IMG/VR virus record: IMGVR_UViG_3300042090_001375
Span: 1 to 32,999 of that record
Source of the DNA: a virus
DNA: 32,999 bases
Reading direction: 5' to 3' (one strand)
The notes beneath the pieces were generated by a model. It had not been told where the DNA came from, searched no databases, and saw only the letters and a program-made list of their open reading frames with translations. Below, piece after piece: positions 16,532 to 24,315 of the stretch (the first letter of the stretch is position 1; each line of letters opens with the position of its first letter). The translations under genes and the position numbers were made by a program.

Positions 16532-17218
16532 TTAGACTGAGGTGTCGAATTGGAAGAGGGCGTATCCACCCATCGTGGCCCACTCGTTCTGGAGGCCGGT
16601 GTTGGTTGCTACAGGAAGCTGTGTCAGCCACTTGCCGACAACCTGCTGGCTGTGGTAGATCTGGTTGGAGGCACCTGTGTTTGCCGTCTGGAAGTACACC
16701 GAGTTGTTCGGATCGACTGCGGCCACCAGACCGTTGCCGGAACGAGAGATCACCACGACGTTGCCGGGGTGAATCTGGCCAATCGACTGGTCAATGTACT
16801 GACCCCACAGACCGATGATGCCCTTGGTGATAATCGGCACAGTCTCACCGGAGATAATCGCACCAATTTCCTTGGCACGACGCTCGTTGTAGCGAAGGGG
16901 CTGACCGTTTTCGTCAAATTCAAGCGTGCTCAGCTCGGTAAATCCAAGTGCGCTGTAGATCGTGTCACCCGAAATGGTGGCCGTGACCTTCAGCTTGGTC
17001 TCATAACGCTGGGAGATGGCCTGCTGATTGTAAATCTGAGGACCGCCGCCGACATATGTGCCAACCGCCCAACCGTCAGCGTTCTGAGGGTTGGCGGCAC
17101 CAGTGATAATTTTCACGAGTGTACCAGCGAGTCCGGTCACATCCATGGAGTACAGGGAAACAACCTCGTGCTCGTCGAACTGGTGTAGGGGATAGAATCT
17201 ATTGCGAATTGTTGACAT
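16532..17218 (-). CDS. Probable capsid decoration protein
   Basis: 228 aa, between the protease/scaffold gene and the capsid gene. In lambda and many phages this slot holds the head decoration protein. The sequence is beta-rich and Gly/Val rich, with few charged clusters (SGETVPIITKGIIGLWGQYI, HPGNVVVISRSGNGLVAAVD) and no signal peptide. AAGGAG 9 nt before the ATG predicts high expression, as for an abundant virion protein. A GTGTAATACC element lies 29-34 nt upstream. An alternative is a minor capsid or vertex protein. Assignment rests on position and composition. Confidence 0.6.
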   Translation of the reverse strand: MSTIRNRFYPLHQFDEHEVVSLYSMDVTGLAGTLVKIITGAANPQNADGWAVGTYVGGGPQIYNQQAISQRYETKLKVTATISGDTIYSALGFTELSTLEFDENGQPLRYNERRAKEIGAIISGETVPIITKGIIGLWGQYIDQSIGQIHPGNVVVISRSGNGLVAAVDPNNSVYFQTANTGASNQIYHSQQVVGKWLTQLPVATNTGLQNEWATMGGYALFQFDTSV

Positions 17219-17236
17219 GTTTATTTCTCCTTGAGA

Positions 17237-17253
17237 GTATTAGGTATTACACT
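17237..17253 (-). promoter_or_regulatory. AGTGTAATACCTAATAC element before decoration gene
   Basis: On the - strand AGTGTAATACCTAATAC, 19-35 nt before the start. The 11-mer AGTGTAATACC recurs exactly before the portal gene (21043-21053). The 16-base core matches the element inside the protease gene (18090-18105) at 14 of 16 positions. Candidate promoter or leader signal. Confidence 0.5.
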
Positions 17254-17257
17254 ATTT

Positions 17258-18079
17258 TTAGGCGGTTTTCTTATTTTTTAAGGATTTTCCATCAATTTTG
17301 AAAGAATCTGCAAACGCGGCCTTCATCTCGTCTAGCATGTTGGTATCAACCTGCACGCTGGTTGTGACTGTAGCCTCACCCTTGTTCGCAATGATAGAAG
17401 CGAGAGCTTCGCGGACTAGCTTCTCTGCCTTTGTTTCAGAAGCCTTCGAGGCTTTGTCACCCTTCTTTTTCTTACCGTCCTTCTCGCCGTCTTCGTCATC
17501 TCCATCCTCGTCGTCGTCATCGGGGTCGTCTGTGTTTTTACCCTTGGGCTCTTTGCCCTTTTCAGCATTGAAGGCGGAATCATCTTCCTTGCCCTTCTTA
17601 GCCGCTTCGGATTTGTCATCCTCTTTCTTGTCTTCCTTCTTGTCGTCGGCCTTTTTCTTGGCCTTGCCAGCAAGGAGCTTCTTGCACTTGGACATATAAG
17701 CCGCAAAAGACTCATCATCGAGAGAGGTAATGTCCTTAGCGATCAGCTTGATATCTTCCTCATCAAGATCAAATGTCTCGGCAAAAGCATTCATGCGCTC
17801 TTGGAATTTCTGGGCTGTCTGTTGTGCGGCAGCCTCTTCCTTAAGCTCGCTCAGTTCCTTCTTAATGGCTTCAAGGGAAGCCTCCAGCTCCTGAGCGCGT
17901 TTCTCATTGGCGGCGCGAGCCTCTTCTGTCGTCTTGATCAGATTCTCCTTGGCCTCTAGGTTTTTGAGATAATCCGTGGCACCCTTTTCAATAGACTTTA
18001 CGAAGTCTATGACGGAGGCTGCTCCTTCAAATTTGCTGAGTGCTGCTTCCAGTTCCTGTAGATTGGTAATCTTGCTCAT
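17258..18079 (-). CDS. Candidate nested scaffold protein (internal start)
   Basis: In-frame product of 273 aa from the ATG at 18079 (MSKITNLQELEAAL), sharing the stop of the protease gene. The ATG lies exactly where the protease/linker ends and the coiled-coil scaffold begins. The 16 bases at 18090-18105 match the leader element of the decoration gene at 14 of 16 positions, spaced 11-26 nt before the ATG. Lambda Nu3 is the known model: a scaffold made from an internal start within protease gene C. There is no strong ribosome site, which lowers confidence. Confidence 0.5.
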   Translation of the reverse strand: MSKITNLQELEAALSKFEGAASVIDFVKSIEKGATDYLKNLEAKENLIKTTEEARAANEKRAQELEASLEAIKKELSELKEEAAAQQTAQKFQERMNAFAETFDLDEEDIKLIAKDITSLDDESFAAYMSKCKKLLAGKAKKKADDKKEDKKEDDKSEAAKKGKEDDSAFNAEKGKEPKGKNTDDPDDDDEDGDDEDGEKDGKKKKGDKASKASETKAEKLVREALASIIANKGEATVTTSVQVDTNMLDEMKAAFADSFKIDGKSLKNKKTA

Positions 18080-18958
18080 GGTATTTTCGGTATTAGGGTT
18101 TACACTGGCATTTACGGGAGTTATATTTTTTTCTTCACTTTTCTGACAAATTTCTGTTGGTTGCACGATTTCTGATGCTTTATCATCATGACCATCCGGG
18201 TCTTTAGGCTTGACATATTCGGGTGTTTCCACGGGGAAAATACCTTTGACTTCAGCAGCGGGATTGGGGACAATGCTATAGCCCAAAATCATGGATTGTC
18301 CGCCAATGATACGAAACACCGGTTTGCCAGAAGGATCTTTTCCATCTCCCTTATTGACACGTAGATAACGATCATATGCCGCGAATTTAGGGTCTTCGGG
18401 TTTGATGATTTCCGCATCAAACAGGTTGCGGCTGCCCACTCCGATGGAATAGCTATTGAAGGCAATCTCCCACGACATCGATAGGGAATCAGCGCTATCA
18501 TCCGCGTTGTTACGTATATATTTGGAAAGCATTGGGTTAATGGTTTTCCAAAGCACTCCGGCAAACGCCATATTGAAAGGTTCTTTCAGTGCCGCGCTCT
18601 GTTCAAACGTAAGTGGTTCATTAGTACCAAACTTGGAGAACCCGGGATACAACACTACACCAACGGGCTTGGAACGGTCATGATCGGTCGTTATATATTT
18701 GTTCTTGGCTGTATCGTGTATAGCAAGAGCATCTTCGTTGCTGATTCCATCATCATTCTTGTTGACCAATCCGGCCACCGCCCCGTTGCAGCTGATGAAT
18801 AGAAGGTCGGGACTATCTTCTGGATTGATGTCTGGAGGAAGGATGCTCTTTAGAGGAGCCAGTGAAGCCTTTGCAATGAATCGATCCTCTTCCGTGGGAT
18901 TGATTACGCGAGCCGTTGCAGTGAAGGTAGTAGTATACTTGAAGAGCATGGACAACAT
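17258..18958 (-). CDS. Prohead protease fused to scaffold protein
   Basis: 566 aa. Residues 1-240 look like a prohead serine protease: H93 in YITTDHDRSKPVGVVLY, a Ser in SLSMSWEIAF (S162, or S160), and the family-typical GYSIVPNPAAEV that follows the catalytic core. After a Lys/Pro/Glu linker comes a scaffold-like region: a long coiled coil (residues about 300-400), then a very acidic/lysine-rich tail (about 430-525) and a final helix. The protease would cut the scaffold and itself to mature the prohead. An in-frame ATG at residue 294 with its own upstream element suggests a separate scaffold product, as lambda C/Nu3. No clear ribosome site at 18958; ATG at 18949 is also possible. Protease and scaffold calls rest on motifs and position before decoration and capsid genes. 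Confidence 0.8.
   Translation of the reverse strand: MLSMLFKYTTTFTATARVINPTEEDRFIAKASLAPLKSILPPDINPEDSPDLLFISCNGAVAGLVNKNDDGISNEDALAIHDTAKNKYITTDHDRSKPVGVVLYPGFSKFGTNEPLTFEQSAALKEPFNMAFAGVLWKTINPMLSKYIRNNADDSADSLSMSWEIAFNSYSIGVGSRNLFDAEIIKPEDPKFAAYDRYLRVNKGDGKDPSGKPVFRIIGGQSMILGYSIVPNPAAEVKGIFPVETPEYVKPKDPDGHDDKASEIVQPTEICQKSEEKNITPVNASVNPNTENTMSKITNLQELEAALSKFEGAASVIDFVKSIEKGATDYLKNLEAKENLIKTTEEARAANEKRAQELEASLEAIKKELSELKEEAAAQQTAQKFQERMNAFAETFDLDEEDIKLIAKDITSLDDESFAAYMSKCKKLLAGKAKKKADDKKEDKKEDDKSEAAKKGKEDDSAFNAEKGKEPKGKNTDDPDDDDEDGDDEDGEKDGKKKKGDKASKASETKAEKLVREALASIIANKGEATVTTSVQVDTNMLDEMKAAFADSFKIDGKSLKNKKTA
18090..18105 (-). promoter_or_regulatory. GTGTAA-type element inside protease gene, before nested start
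   Basis: On the - strand GTGTAAACCCTAATAC, 14 of 16 identical to the element before the decoration gene, but located inside coding sequence (linker between protease and scaffold). It supports an internal transcript or translation start for the scaffold. Confidence 0.42.
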
Positions 18959-18963
18959 TGGTT

Positions 18964-18969
18964 TTACAC
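18964..18969 (-). promoter_or_regulatory. GTGTAA element at protease start
   Basis: On the - strand ATTGGTGTAAAACCAATG. The core sits in a 6-bp hairpin (ATTGGT / ACCAAT, loop GTAAA) whose 3' arm touches the ATG at 18958. It may be the promoter-like element seen elsewhere, or a structure that limits initiation at 18958. Confidence 0.35.
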
Positions 18970-18984
18970 CAATATCAGCCGTGT

Positions 18985-21024
18985 TTATTCGCCAATAAGC
19001 GGTTTTGTCTTGCTGTGATACAACAATATGGCGTCACGATTATCCAAGTGATGTTCAGTGGCGATGTCGTCAAGCTCGTTGGCGACAGCAGTGGGCACTA
19101 ACGGAGGCTGCTTGATTGCCCCGGCCACAGACTTGATCCACCGGTTGCGGGGATAGGTGGCCATGATGCTGTCCACCAAAGAGTCGGCGATTTTGGCTTG
19201 TGTCTCGTCCAGCTCTTTGACCTTGAAACGTTTTTTGATATGGGCAACCACCTCGTTGTATAACGTGTCGCTCATCTTCATGTTGTCCACATACTCTTTG
19301 ATGGAAAATGCATACCCGCCCCTGCTTGTGCCAATCTGCCCCGGTTTTCTGTTGGGCATTTTGGTTCCGCTTGTACCGGGAGGTCGGCCATTGCCAGCGG
19401 GGCCTACGGCACTTCCATCCTCTTCCGGTGCGGAAGCACCCACCAACGGATAGTACTTGCCAGCATCCCTATCCTTTTTATACTGAGTCTGAGCATCTTC
19501 CATCTCGTCGGCATCGGGAAGAATGCCTGTTTCAATGGCCTTTACAGCCTGTTCCGCCGTGAGAATGCCAAGTTGCGCGAGCTGCGTGTAGATCCTGTAT
19601 ATGACAGTGTCGTCCTGTAAGTCAATCTTGCGGAAGCTGATCTTGGGAATGGTGCGGAACCCCATGTCCTCACACACCTGAATTATCTCGGGCATCAGGA
19701 AATCGTGAAGAAACGCCTCCTGTCCTTCCTTTAGACGTTGAATGAATATCTTGGCCTTGGTCTGGGCGTTGGCAAACTTGTCCTGATCCTTGCCGCCCAT
19801 GATCGATTGAAGTCCATCAAGAATGTCTTGGTTGACCACCTCATATTTTTCTGGCCCCAAAATGTCTTCCAGAGGAGGAATAACCCATTTTGCTTCAGTA
19901 GTAAAATCCGCCACCAATACGCGTCCAATTGCGGGGTTGTTGAATAGGTTTTGCAGACGCGCAATGTTGTTGGGGTTGATTCCGTTGCCGCCATTGTATT
20001 GTGATGCAGTTTCGCCCGTTGTAACCAGCAGAATTGCATGCTCAATCGTGCGGGCAAGCTGCTTGTCCATCTTGGTAAGAGCGAGCTTCCATTCGACGGA
20101 AGGCAGCACCGGGAAGCACATTGGCGTGGCCAAAGGTTCGTAAGACTGCTTCTTATAGAAGGCAAAGCGCAAACGCGTGGGGTCCATTGGAATGAAAATG
20201 CCCAGAGGATAGGCCGCTGTTTGCTTGATCTGATCCTTGACGAATTGCGGCAAATCGTTGAACACCTGTTTGTCCTGTTCCGTCATCGGATGACGCAAAC
20301 GTTCGATGTCATATATAGACAACAGACGTGTGTACGTATAGGGAAACGTCAAACCGGTGGGAACGAATACGCTTGCCGGGTTGAGCAGACTGTAACGAAT
20401 TGGGATGCGGTTGTTGGTTGCTCCGAAAGACTCTTGCAGGTTCTTGTAGTATGCTGGGCCAAACTTGCCACTGAACTTGTAGATGAACACGTTACCGGAA
20501 CGGTAGTATTCTCTAAAAAACTCCTCCTTCAGTCTGTGCATCTGAATGGCGTGGAACCATTCCTTGAAGAAGATACGAACCGTCTCGTTGGTTGTCTTGA
20601 TATGAAGGGGCTGATTGGAAAACTCAACGGCAATCTCAATTGCGTTGCGAATGGAAGGCACACCGGTCCAAGCTCTCATGCATAGTTCCACAGCGTCCTT
20701 GACACCGGTATAAGCCCGATTGTCGCCGAATCCGGCGTAGGGGACTGGCATTGCTCTGATGTTTGAGAACGCATCCGGGTCTGTCCACCCCCTGTTGTGG
20801 ATTGGTCCACGCCCTTCTGACCCGGAATCTGGCACTGCACTCCCGTGTGCTATAGTGGTTGATCCATAGGCTAAATCAGGAAACGGTTTTGGCGTGATTT
20901 GGGGGCTGGCCGCCTCCGTGTGAACGTGAATGGGCGTGGGGGCTGGGGCGGCAGGGGTTGCGGGCATATTCGCGCTACGGCTTTCCCAATACGCGGTGTT
21001 GTGTTTGGTATACGTTCTTGGCAT
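18985..21024 (-). CDS. Portal protein
   Basis: 679 aa from ATG 21024 (MPRTYTKHN). A longer start at 21078 would put the GTGTAATACC element in coding sequence and is less likely. The N-terminal about 60 residues are Pro/Ala-rich and disordered. The core has portal features: KDAVELCMRAWTGVPSIRNA, then EEFFREYYRSGNVFIYKFSG, a wing with strands and PxxFPVLPSVEWKLALTKMDK, and the long helices of the stem/crown (KFANAQTKAKIFIQRLKEG, QLAQLGILTAEQAVKAIETG). The pattern 'ILTAEQAVKAIETGILP' near the crown is common in portals of this type. Twelve copies form the DNA entry vertex and dock the terminase. It lies directly after the terminase gene and before the protease, the standard order. The C-terminal about 130 residues are charged and helical. 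Confidence 0.85.
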   Translation of the reverse strand: MPRTYTKHNTAYWESRSANMPATPAAPAPTPIHVHTEAASPQITPKPFPDLAYGSTTIAHGSAVPDSGSEGRGPIHNRGWTDPDAFSNIRAMPVPYAGFGDNRAYTGVKDAVELCMRAWTGVPSIRNAIEIAVEFSNQPLHIKTTNETVRIFFKEWFHAIQMHRLKEEFFREYYRSGNVFIYKFSGKFGPAYYKNLQESFGATNNRIPIRYSLLNPASVFVPTGLTFPYTYTRLLSIYDIERLRHPMTEQDKQVFNDLPQFVKDQIKQTAAYPLGIFIPMDPTRLRFAFYKKQSYEPLATPMCFPVLPSVEWKLALTKMDKQLARTIEHAILLVTTGETASQYNGGNGINPNNIARLQNLFNNPAIGRVLVADFTTEAKWVIPPLEDILGPEKYEVVNQDILDGLQSIMGGKDQDKFANAQTKAKIFIQRLKEGQEAFLHDFLMPEIIQVCEDMGFRTIPKISFRKIDLQDDTVIYRIYTQLAQLGILTAEQAVKAIETGILPDADEMEDAQTQYKKDRDAGKYYPLVGASAPEEDGSAVGPAGNGRPPGTSGTKMPNRKPGQIGTSRGGYAFSIKEYVDNMKMSDTLYNEVVAHIKKRFKVKELDETQAKIADSLVDSIMATYPRNRWIKSVAGAIKQPPLVPTAVANELDDIATEHHLDNRDAILLYHSKTKPLIGE

Positions 21025-21042
21025 TGTAGAATTCTGTTCTTT

Positions 21043-21062
21043 GGTATTACACTGAAAATACC
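21043..21062 (-). promoter_or_regulatory. AGTGTAATACC element before portal
   Basis: On the - strand GGTATTTTCAGTGTAATACC. It contains the same 11-mer AGTGTAATACC as before the decoration gene, 19-29 nt before the portal ATG, and can fold as a 6-bp stem (GGTATT / AATACC). Confidence 0.5.
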
Positions 21063-21096
21063 ACTGGTTATGAAACAAAGTAGAATCTAACCAAAA

Positions 21097-24000
21097 TCAA
21101 CCGCCTATCCAATAAGGGAAGTCTTGCGGCCCCGTTTGAACATTGATTTCTAGCGAATCTAGATAAAGCTTCACAGCCCAATTACATAGCAGTAATGCGC
21201 TGTATGAGTCTTTGCGCTCTTTGGCGGGACCGCTTGTGCGTTTGGCACTTTGTGGCAATCCGAATGTAAGCGTACCTAATTCAGTGCTCTTGACCTGAAT
21301 CATTGCACATTCCTTGCGTGTTAGATCCAATAGACGATCCTGCCATTCGATGAAGTCGTTGTTACTGAGGCGTTTAGTATCAGTGTCGATCAAATCCGCG
21401 TGAGACTGAAGCATCCCAAGGTCTACGTTAAGTGCGTGTCCTATCACCGCCCCGTCATGCGCACCTATTTTGCCGCCGAACATAATGCGATGATGGTCAA
21501 AACAAGCTTGCAGATACTCGTTTGCCGCCCTCTGGAACGCGGAGCTGAACGGCTGTTTCTGTAAAATACGACCCGCCGTTCGGTTGTAACTGCGACGTAT
21601 CTGGGTGGGCAACTCTTTGTAGTCATCCTTCTTGAAGTCCGCCTCGATTGACGACAGCTTGATACGTTGATCTATGAAAGCCTTGGACTGGTTGCAAGAA
21701 TTGACAAACTCCAGTTCATCACCCTGCGAGGCATCCAGCGCTATGTATACCACGTTGAAATGAGTGAGGATGTATAGGAAATACGTCATATGATCCGTAA
21801 GACTGCCACCAGCCACAGCATAGGAGTGCACCACCATACCGATACGCCTGTCGTCAGTGGGGCGTTTGACTAGTTTCATGACACACATTGCAAAATGGTC
21901 AGATCCCTCGCTTCCAGACAGGGCTTGGTCGATGCCAACCACATATTCCGCATCCTTTTCGCCCACCAGCTCTAGACATGGTAGCTGTCCATCTTTCACA
22001 CTGCAATCGAACATCTTTGATGCGCGGAAATATCCATCGGAGTCACTGGAGAACACGGCACCATATTCACGCTTAAACATGGCTTCTGATATATCCTTCT
22101 TGGCCTGTTCGATTTCCTTCATGTTGAGCAACCCGGCTGGAGCAGCCTCGTATCCGATTCGTGACACGAAATACGACGTGCCGGATTCCCTCATCTCCTG
22201 TGCACGTTTCTCATCAGTGATCAGGCTCACCCAATCCTTGTAACGCTTAAACATGTGTTCAAATTCGTAGCAAGCCGAACTTAGGAAGATTACCTTCTTG
22301 AAATCATCGATCAAAGTACGTTCCGCTTCTGTCATTACACCCTGAGCAATCAGCTTGTCTTCATTTTCCTTGTTTTCTATCTGTTCTTTGATCTTGTTGT
22401 TTGCCGTAAGAAACGGACGAAGCACTTCGCCAATGATGGTTTCAGGCAGGTAGGCAAATTCATCCACAATCAATGTGTCGGCTCGGGTACCACGAATCTT
22501 GGTGCCGTCGCCCAACGGCAGACACTGAATTGTCGATCCATTGGGAAGTTTGAGCAACCATTCATCAGTCTTTCTCTGTATATCCTTGTCAAAGCACGCC
22601 TTGAGAAGATACGCGTCTTCGTCTTGAATGAACTTCTCGACCTGTTCCAAAATTCGACGGCTGGCACGAAAGGCGAAGCTGACTATGACTATACGATTCT
22701 TCGGGTTTAGTATCCCCCAGATGATGGCAAACAGGGCAACTGTCCAGCTGTTGTGATTGATAAATCCATTGGCCCAATATCGTGATCCAGTAGGAACGTT
22801 GAAATCGAGACAATCATGTTGGAATGCCTCTATGCCAGTAATAGGCGAGTAGTAATAATGATCCTGAGCCATCACACGCATGGGGGCAAGTTCGTATCCA
22901 GATACATCATTGCGTTCAAAAAACTCAATGTAACGATCTAATGTATCATACGTCAGATGCCGCTGATTATTCTTACGACGAATCACGTTGCGCCATTCAG
23001 TACTAGCCTCTCCTTTGAGGCGATAACGTGATTTTACACGCTGAGCATATTCCTTGGCTCCCGGTACCACATCCTTATTGGTATTGCGCTTGTGATAAGA
23101 ATTAGATTTAAGAACCTCGCGTTTACGTGTAAGACGAAAACCAATCTTGGCGGCAAATATGTCTTGATCTGCGCCCATAATTAATATGGTATATACCTTG
23201 CCAAACGTCGAAGGCGTTTTGCGTACTGAACGAGTAGAGACAATGCCAAAAGTAAGTAGCAAGAGTTGTATTTGGTGAGATAATCTCTCGGAAACGGTGC
23301 TGTAACCAATACCACCTTTCGTATATGCCGTGCCATCTGTATCAAACAAGCCTCGCAGACATTCACACGACAACGCTTTGCTCTTAAGAATACTGGGCGG
23401 GATTATCTTGTCGTACGATAGACAGCTTTTGAACCCATATTTGGCTTGGAAAGCCCTGCCGTATTCAGCGTTAAAGTCAATGTCCACAGCAGCAGTCTTG
23501 CTCTTGGAATATCGCTTGGTGTGCGGAAAGCGTTCGAAGAACGCGAGTATCTCTTCGTCAATAGAAGTGATGCCAATTCCTCCACGTTTGGATGGGGCAT
23601 AGCAGCCGTCTCCTATAAGCAAGCCCATTAGGTAAGCTTCGTCTAAATCCTGTTGAGTAACCGCTTCTCCCCATTCGGATTCGGAACGACTGATACAGGC
23701 GTAATCACCCTCTTTGATTTCATGAAAGCGCTTCCATTCGGCTTCCAGTGTGTTGGTGTTAAGCACCTTGATAAGATGATTAGTGGACCCCTCCAACAGG
23801 TATCCATCACGGGTTGTAAGACGCAGACAATCTTTTTGTGGTTGTACGTATATCTTTGATGTCAATTGCCACGACTCACCATTCCACAGATATGTTTGTG
23901 GTATATCAACCCATCCCTCTTGGGCGAAGTCTATACCGGGAAGCAAATCAGGTAATGCTATGAGACCATGATCGCGAGATAGCAACTGGCTTGAAGCATT

Positions 24001-24315
24001 ATACGTGAGCGTTTTGGAAACGCCTCTCCCCCAAACACCTAGATTGTAATCGTTGTGCATCCATCCTTTGATTATCACCTCCTGCATGGGAAACAGCTTG
24101 ATGCCCGCAATCAGGTCCACCATGAATGCCGGATTGGCAAACAAGAACTCGGCCAGTGTTGCCATGGCCTGATCGTCGGTCAACTCGCCCTGCAGGGCCA
24201 TCATCTTATTCGTGACGTTTTCGCGGGGTTTGATATTGTTGTATCCTTGTACCCAAGATGGCGGTTTGAATGTTTCTGTTACTGGCATGGCAAAGGATCG
24301 ATCAATTGTTTGCAT
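21097..24315 (-). CDS. Terminase large subunit, split by an intein
   Basis: 1072-aa precursor; about 651 aa after splicing, a normal TerL length. N-extein residues 1-101 end in WGRGVSK, and the C-extein resumes at S523 (SWTVALFAIIWG), so splicing restores GRGVSKS, the Walker A loop. Walker B is TLIVDEFAYL (D618, E619); motif III is FLSSACYE. The nuclease domain starts at YVVGIDQALSGSEGSDH (D796), with IALDASQGDE (D861) and GAHDGAVIGHALN as later acidic motifs. TerL pumps DNA into the prohead and cuts it. Without splicing the ATPase is broken. The gene overlaps the end of the nuclease gene: 37 nt from ATG 24315, or 10 nt if translation starts at ATG 24288 (MPVTETFKPP). No clear ribosome site is seen at either. 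Confidence 0.92.
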   Translation of the reverse strand: MQTIDRSFAMPVTETFKPPSWVQGYNNIKPRENVTNKMMALQGELTDDQAMATLAEFLFANPAFMVDLIAGIKLFPMQEVIIKGWMHNDYNLGVWGRGVSKTLTYNASSQLLSRDHGLIALPDLLPGIDFAQEGWVDIPQTYLWNGESWQLTSKIYVQPQKDCLRLTTRDGYLLEGSTNHLIKVLNTNTLEAEWKRFHEIKEGDYACISRSESEWGEAVTQQDLDEAYLMGLLIGDGCYAPSKRGGIGITSIDEEILAFFERFPHTKRYSKSKTAAVDIDFNAEYGRAFQAKYGFKSCLSYDKIIPPSILKSKALSCECLRGLFDTDGTAYTKGGIGYSTVSERLSHQIQLLLLTFGIVSTRSVRKTPSTFGKVYTILIMGADQDIFAAKIGFRLTRKREVLKSNSYHKRNTNKDVVPGAKEYAQRVKSRYRLKGEASTEWRNVIRRKNNQRHLTYDTLDRYIEFFERNDVSGYELAPMRVMAQDHYYYSPITGIEAFQHDCLDFNVPTGSRYWANGFINHNSWTVALFAIIWGILNPKNRIVIVSFAFRASRRILEQVEKFIQDEDAYLLKACFDKDIQRKTDEWLLKLPNGSTIQCLPLGDGTKIRGTRADTLIVDEFAYLPETIIGEVLRPFLTANNKIKEQIENKENEDKLIAQGVMTEAERTLIDDFKKVIFLSSACYEFEHMFKRYKDWVSLITDEKRAQEMRESGTSYFVSRIGYEAAPAGLLNMKEIEQAKKDISEAMFKREYGAVFSSDSDGYFRASKMFDCSVKDGQLPCLELVGEKDAEYVVGIDQALSGSEGSDHFAMCVMKLVKRPTDDRRIGMVVHSYAVAGGSLTDHMTYFLYILTHFNVVYIALDASQGDELEFVNSCNQSKAFIDQRIKLSSIEADFKKDDYKELPTQIRRSYNRTAGRILQKQPFSSAFQRAANEYLQACFDHHRIMFGGKIGAHDGAVIGHALNVDLGMLQSHADLIDTDTKRLSNNDFIEWQDRLLDLTRKECAMIQVKSTELGTLTFGLPQSAKRTSGPAKERKDSYSALLLCNWAVKLYLDSLEINVQTGPQDFPYWIGG
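22750..24012 (-). other. Intein with LAGLIDADG homing endonuclease in TerL
   Basis: 421 residues (precursor 102-522). N-terminal splicing block begins TLTYNASSQLLSRDHGLIAL; block B is TTRDGYLLEGSTNHLIKV with the TxxH-type TNH. The endonuclease carries two dodecapeptide motifs, LMGLLIGDG (residues 229-237) and LRGLFDTDG (320-328), both with the catalytic acidic residue. C-terminal blocks are CLDFNVPTG and ANGFINHN, followed by Ser+1. The penultimate His and final Asn are present. The insertion is exactly at the Walker A Lys/Ser junction, a site often used by inteins in ATPases. The first residue appears to be Thr rather than Cys/Ser. Splicing is expected because the host protein is essential and otherwise intact. 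Confidence 0.9.

Noticed and set aside
16550-17188. 212-aa open frame on the + strand
   Set aside because: Antisense shadow of the decoration gene; no ribosome site or family.
20038-20685. 215-aa open frame on the + strand
   Set aside because: Antisense to the portal gene, whose motifs are clear on the other strand.
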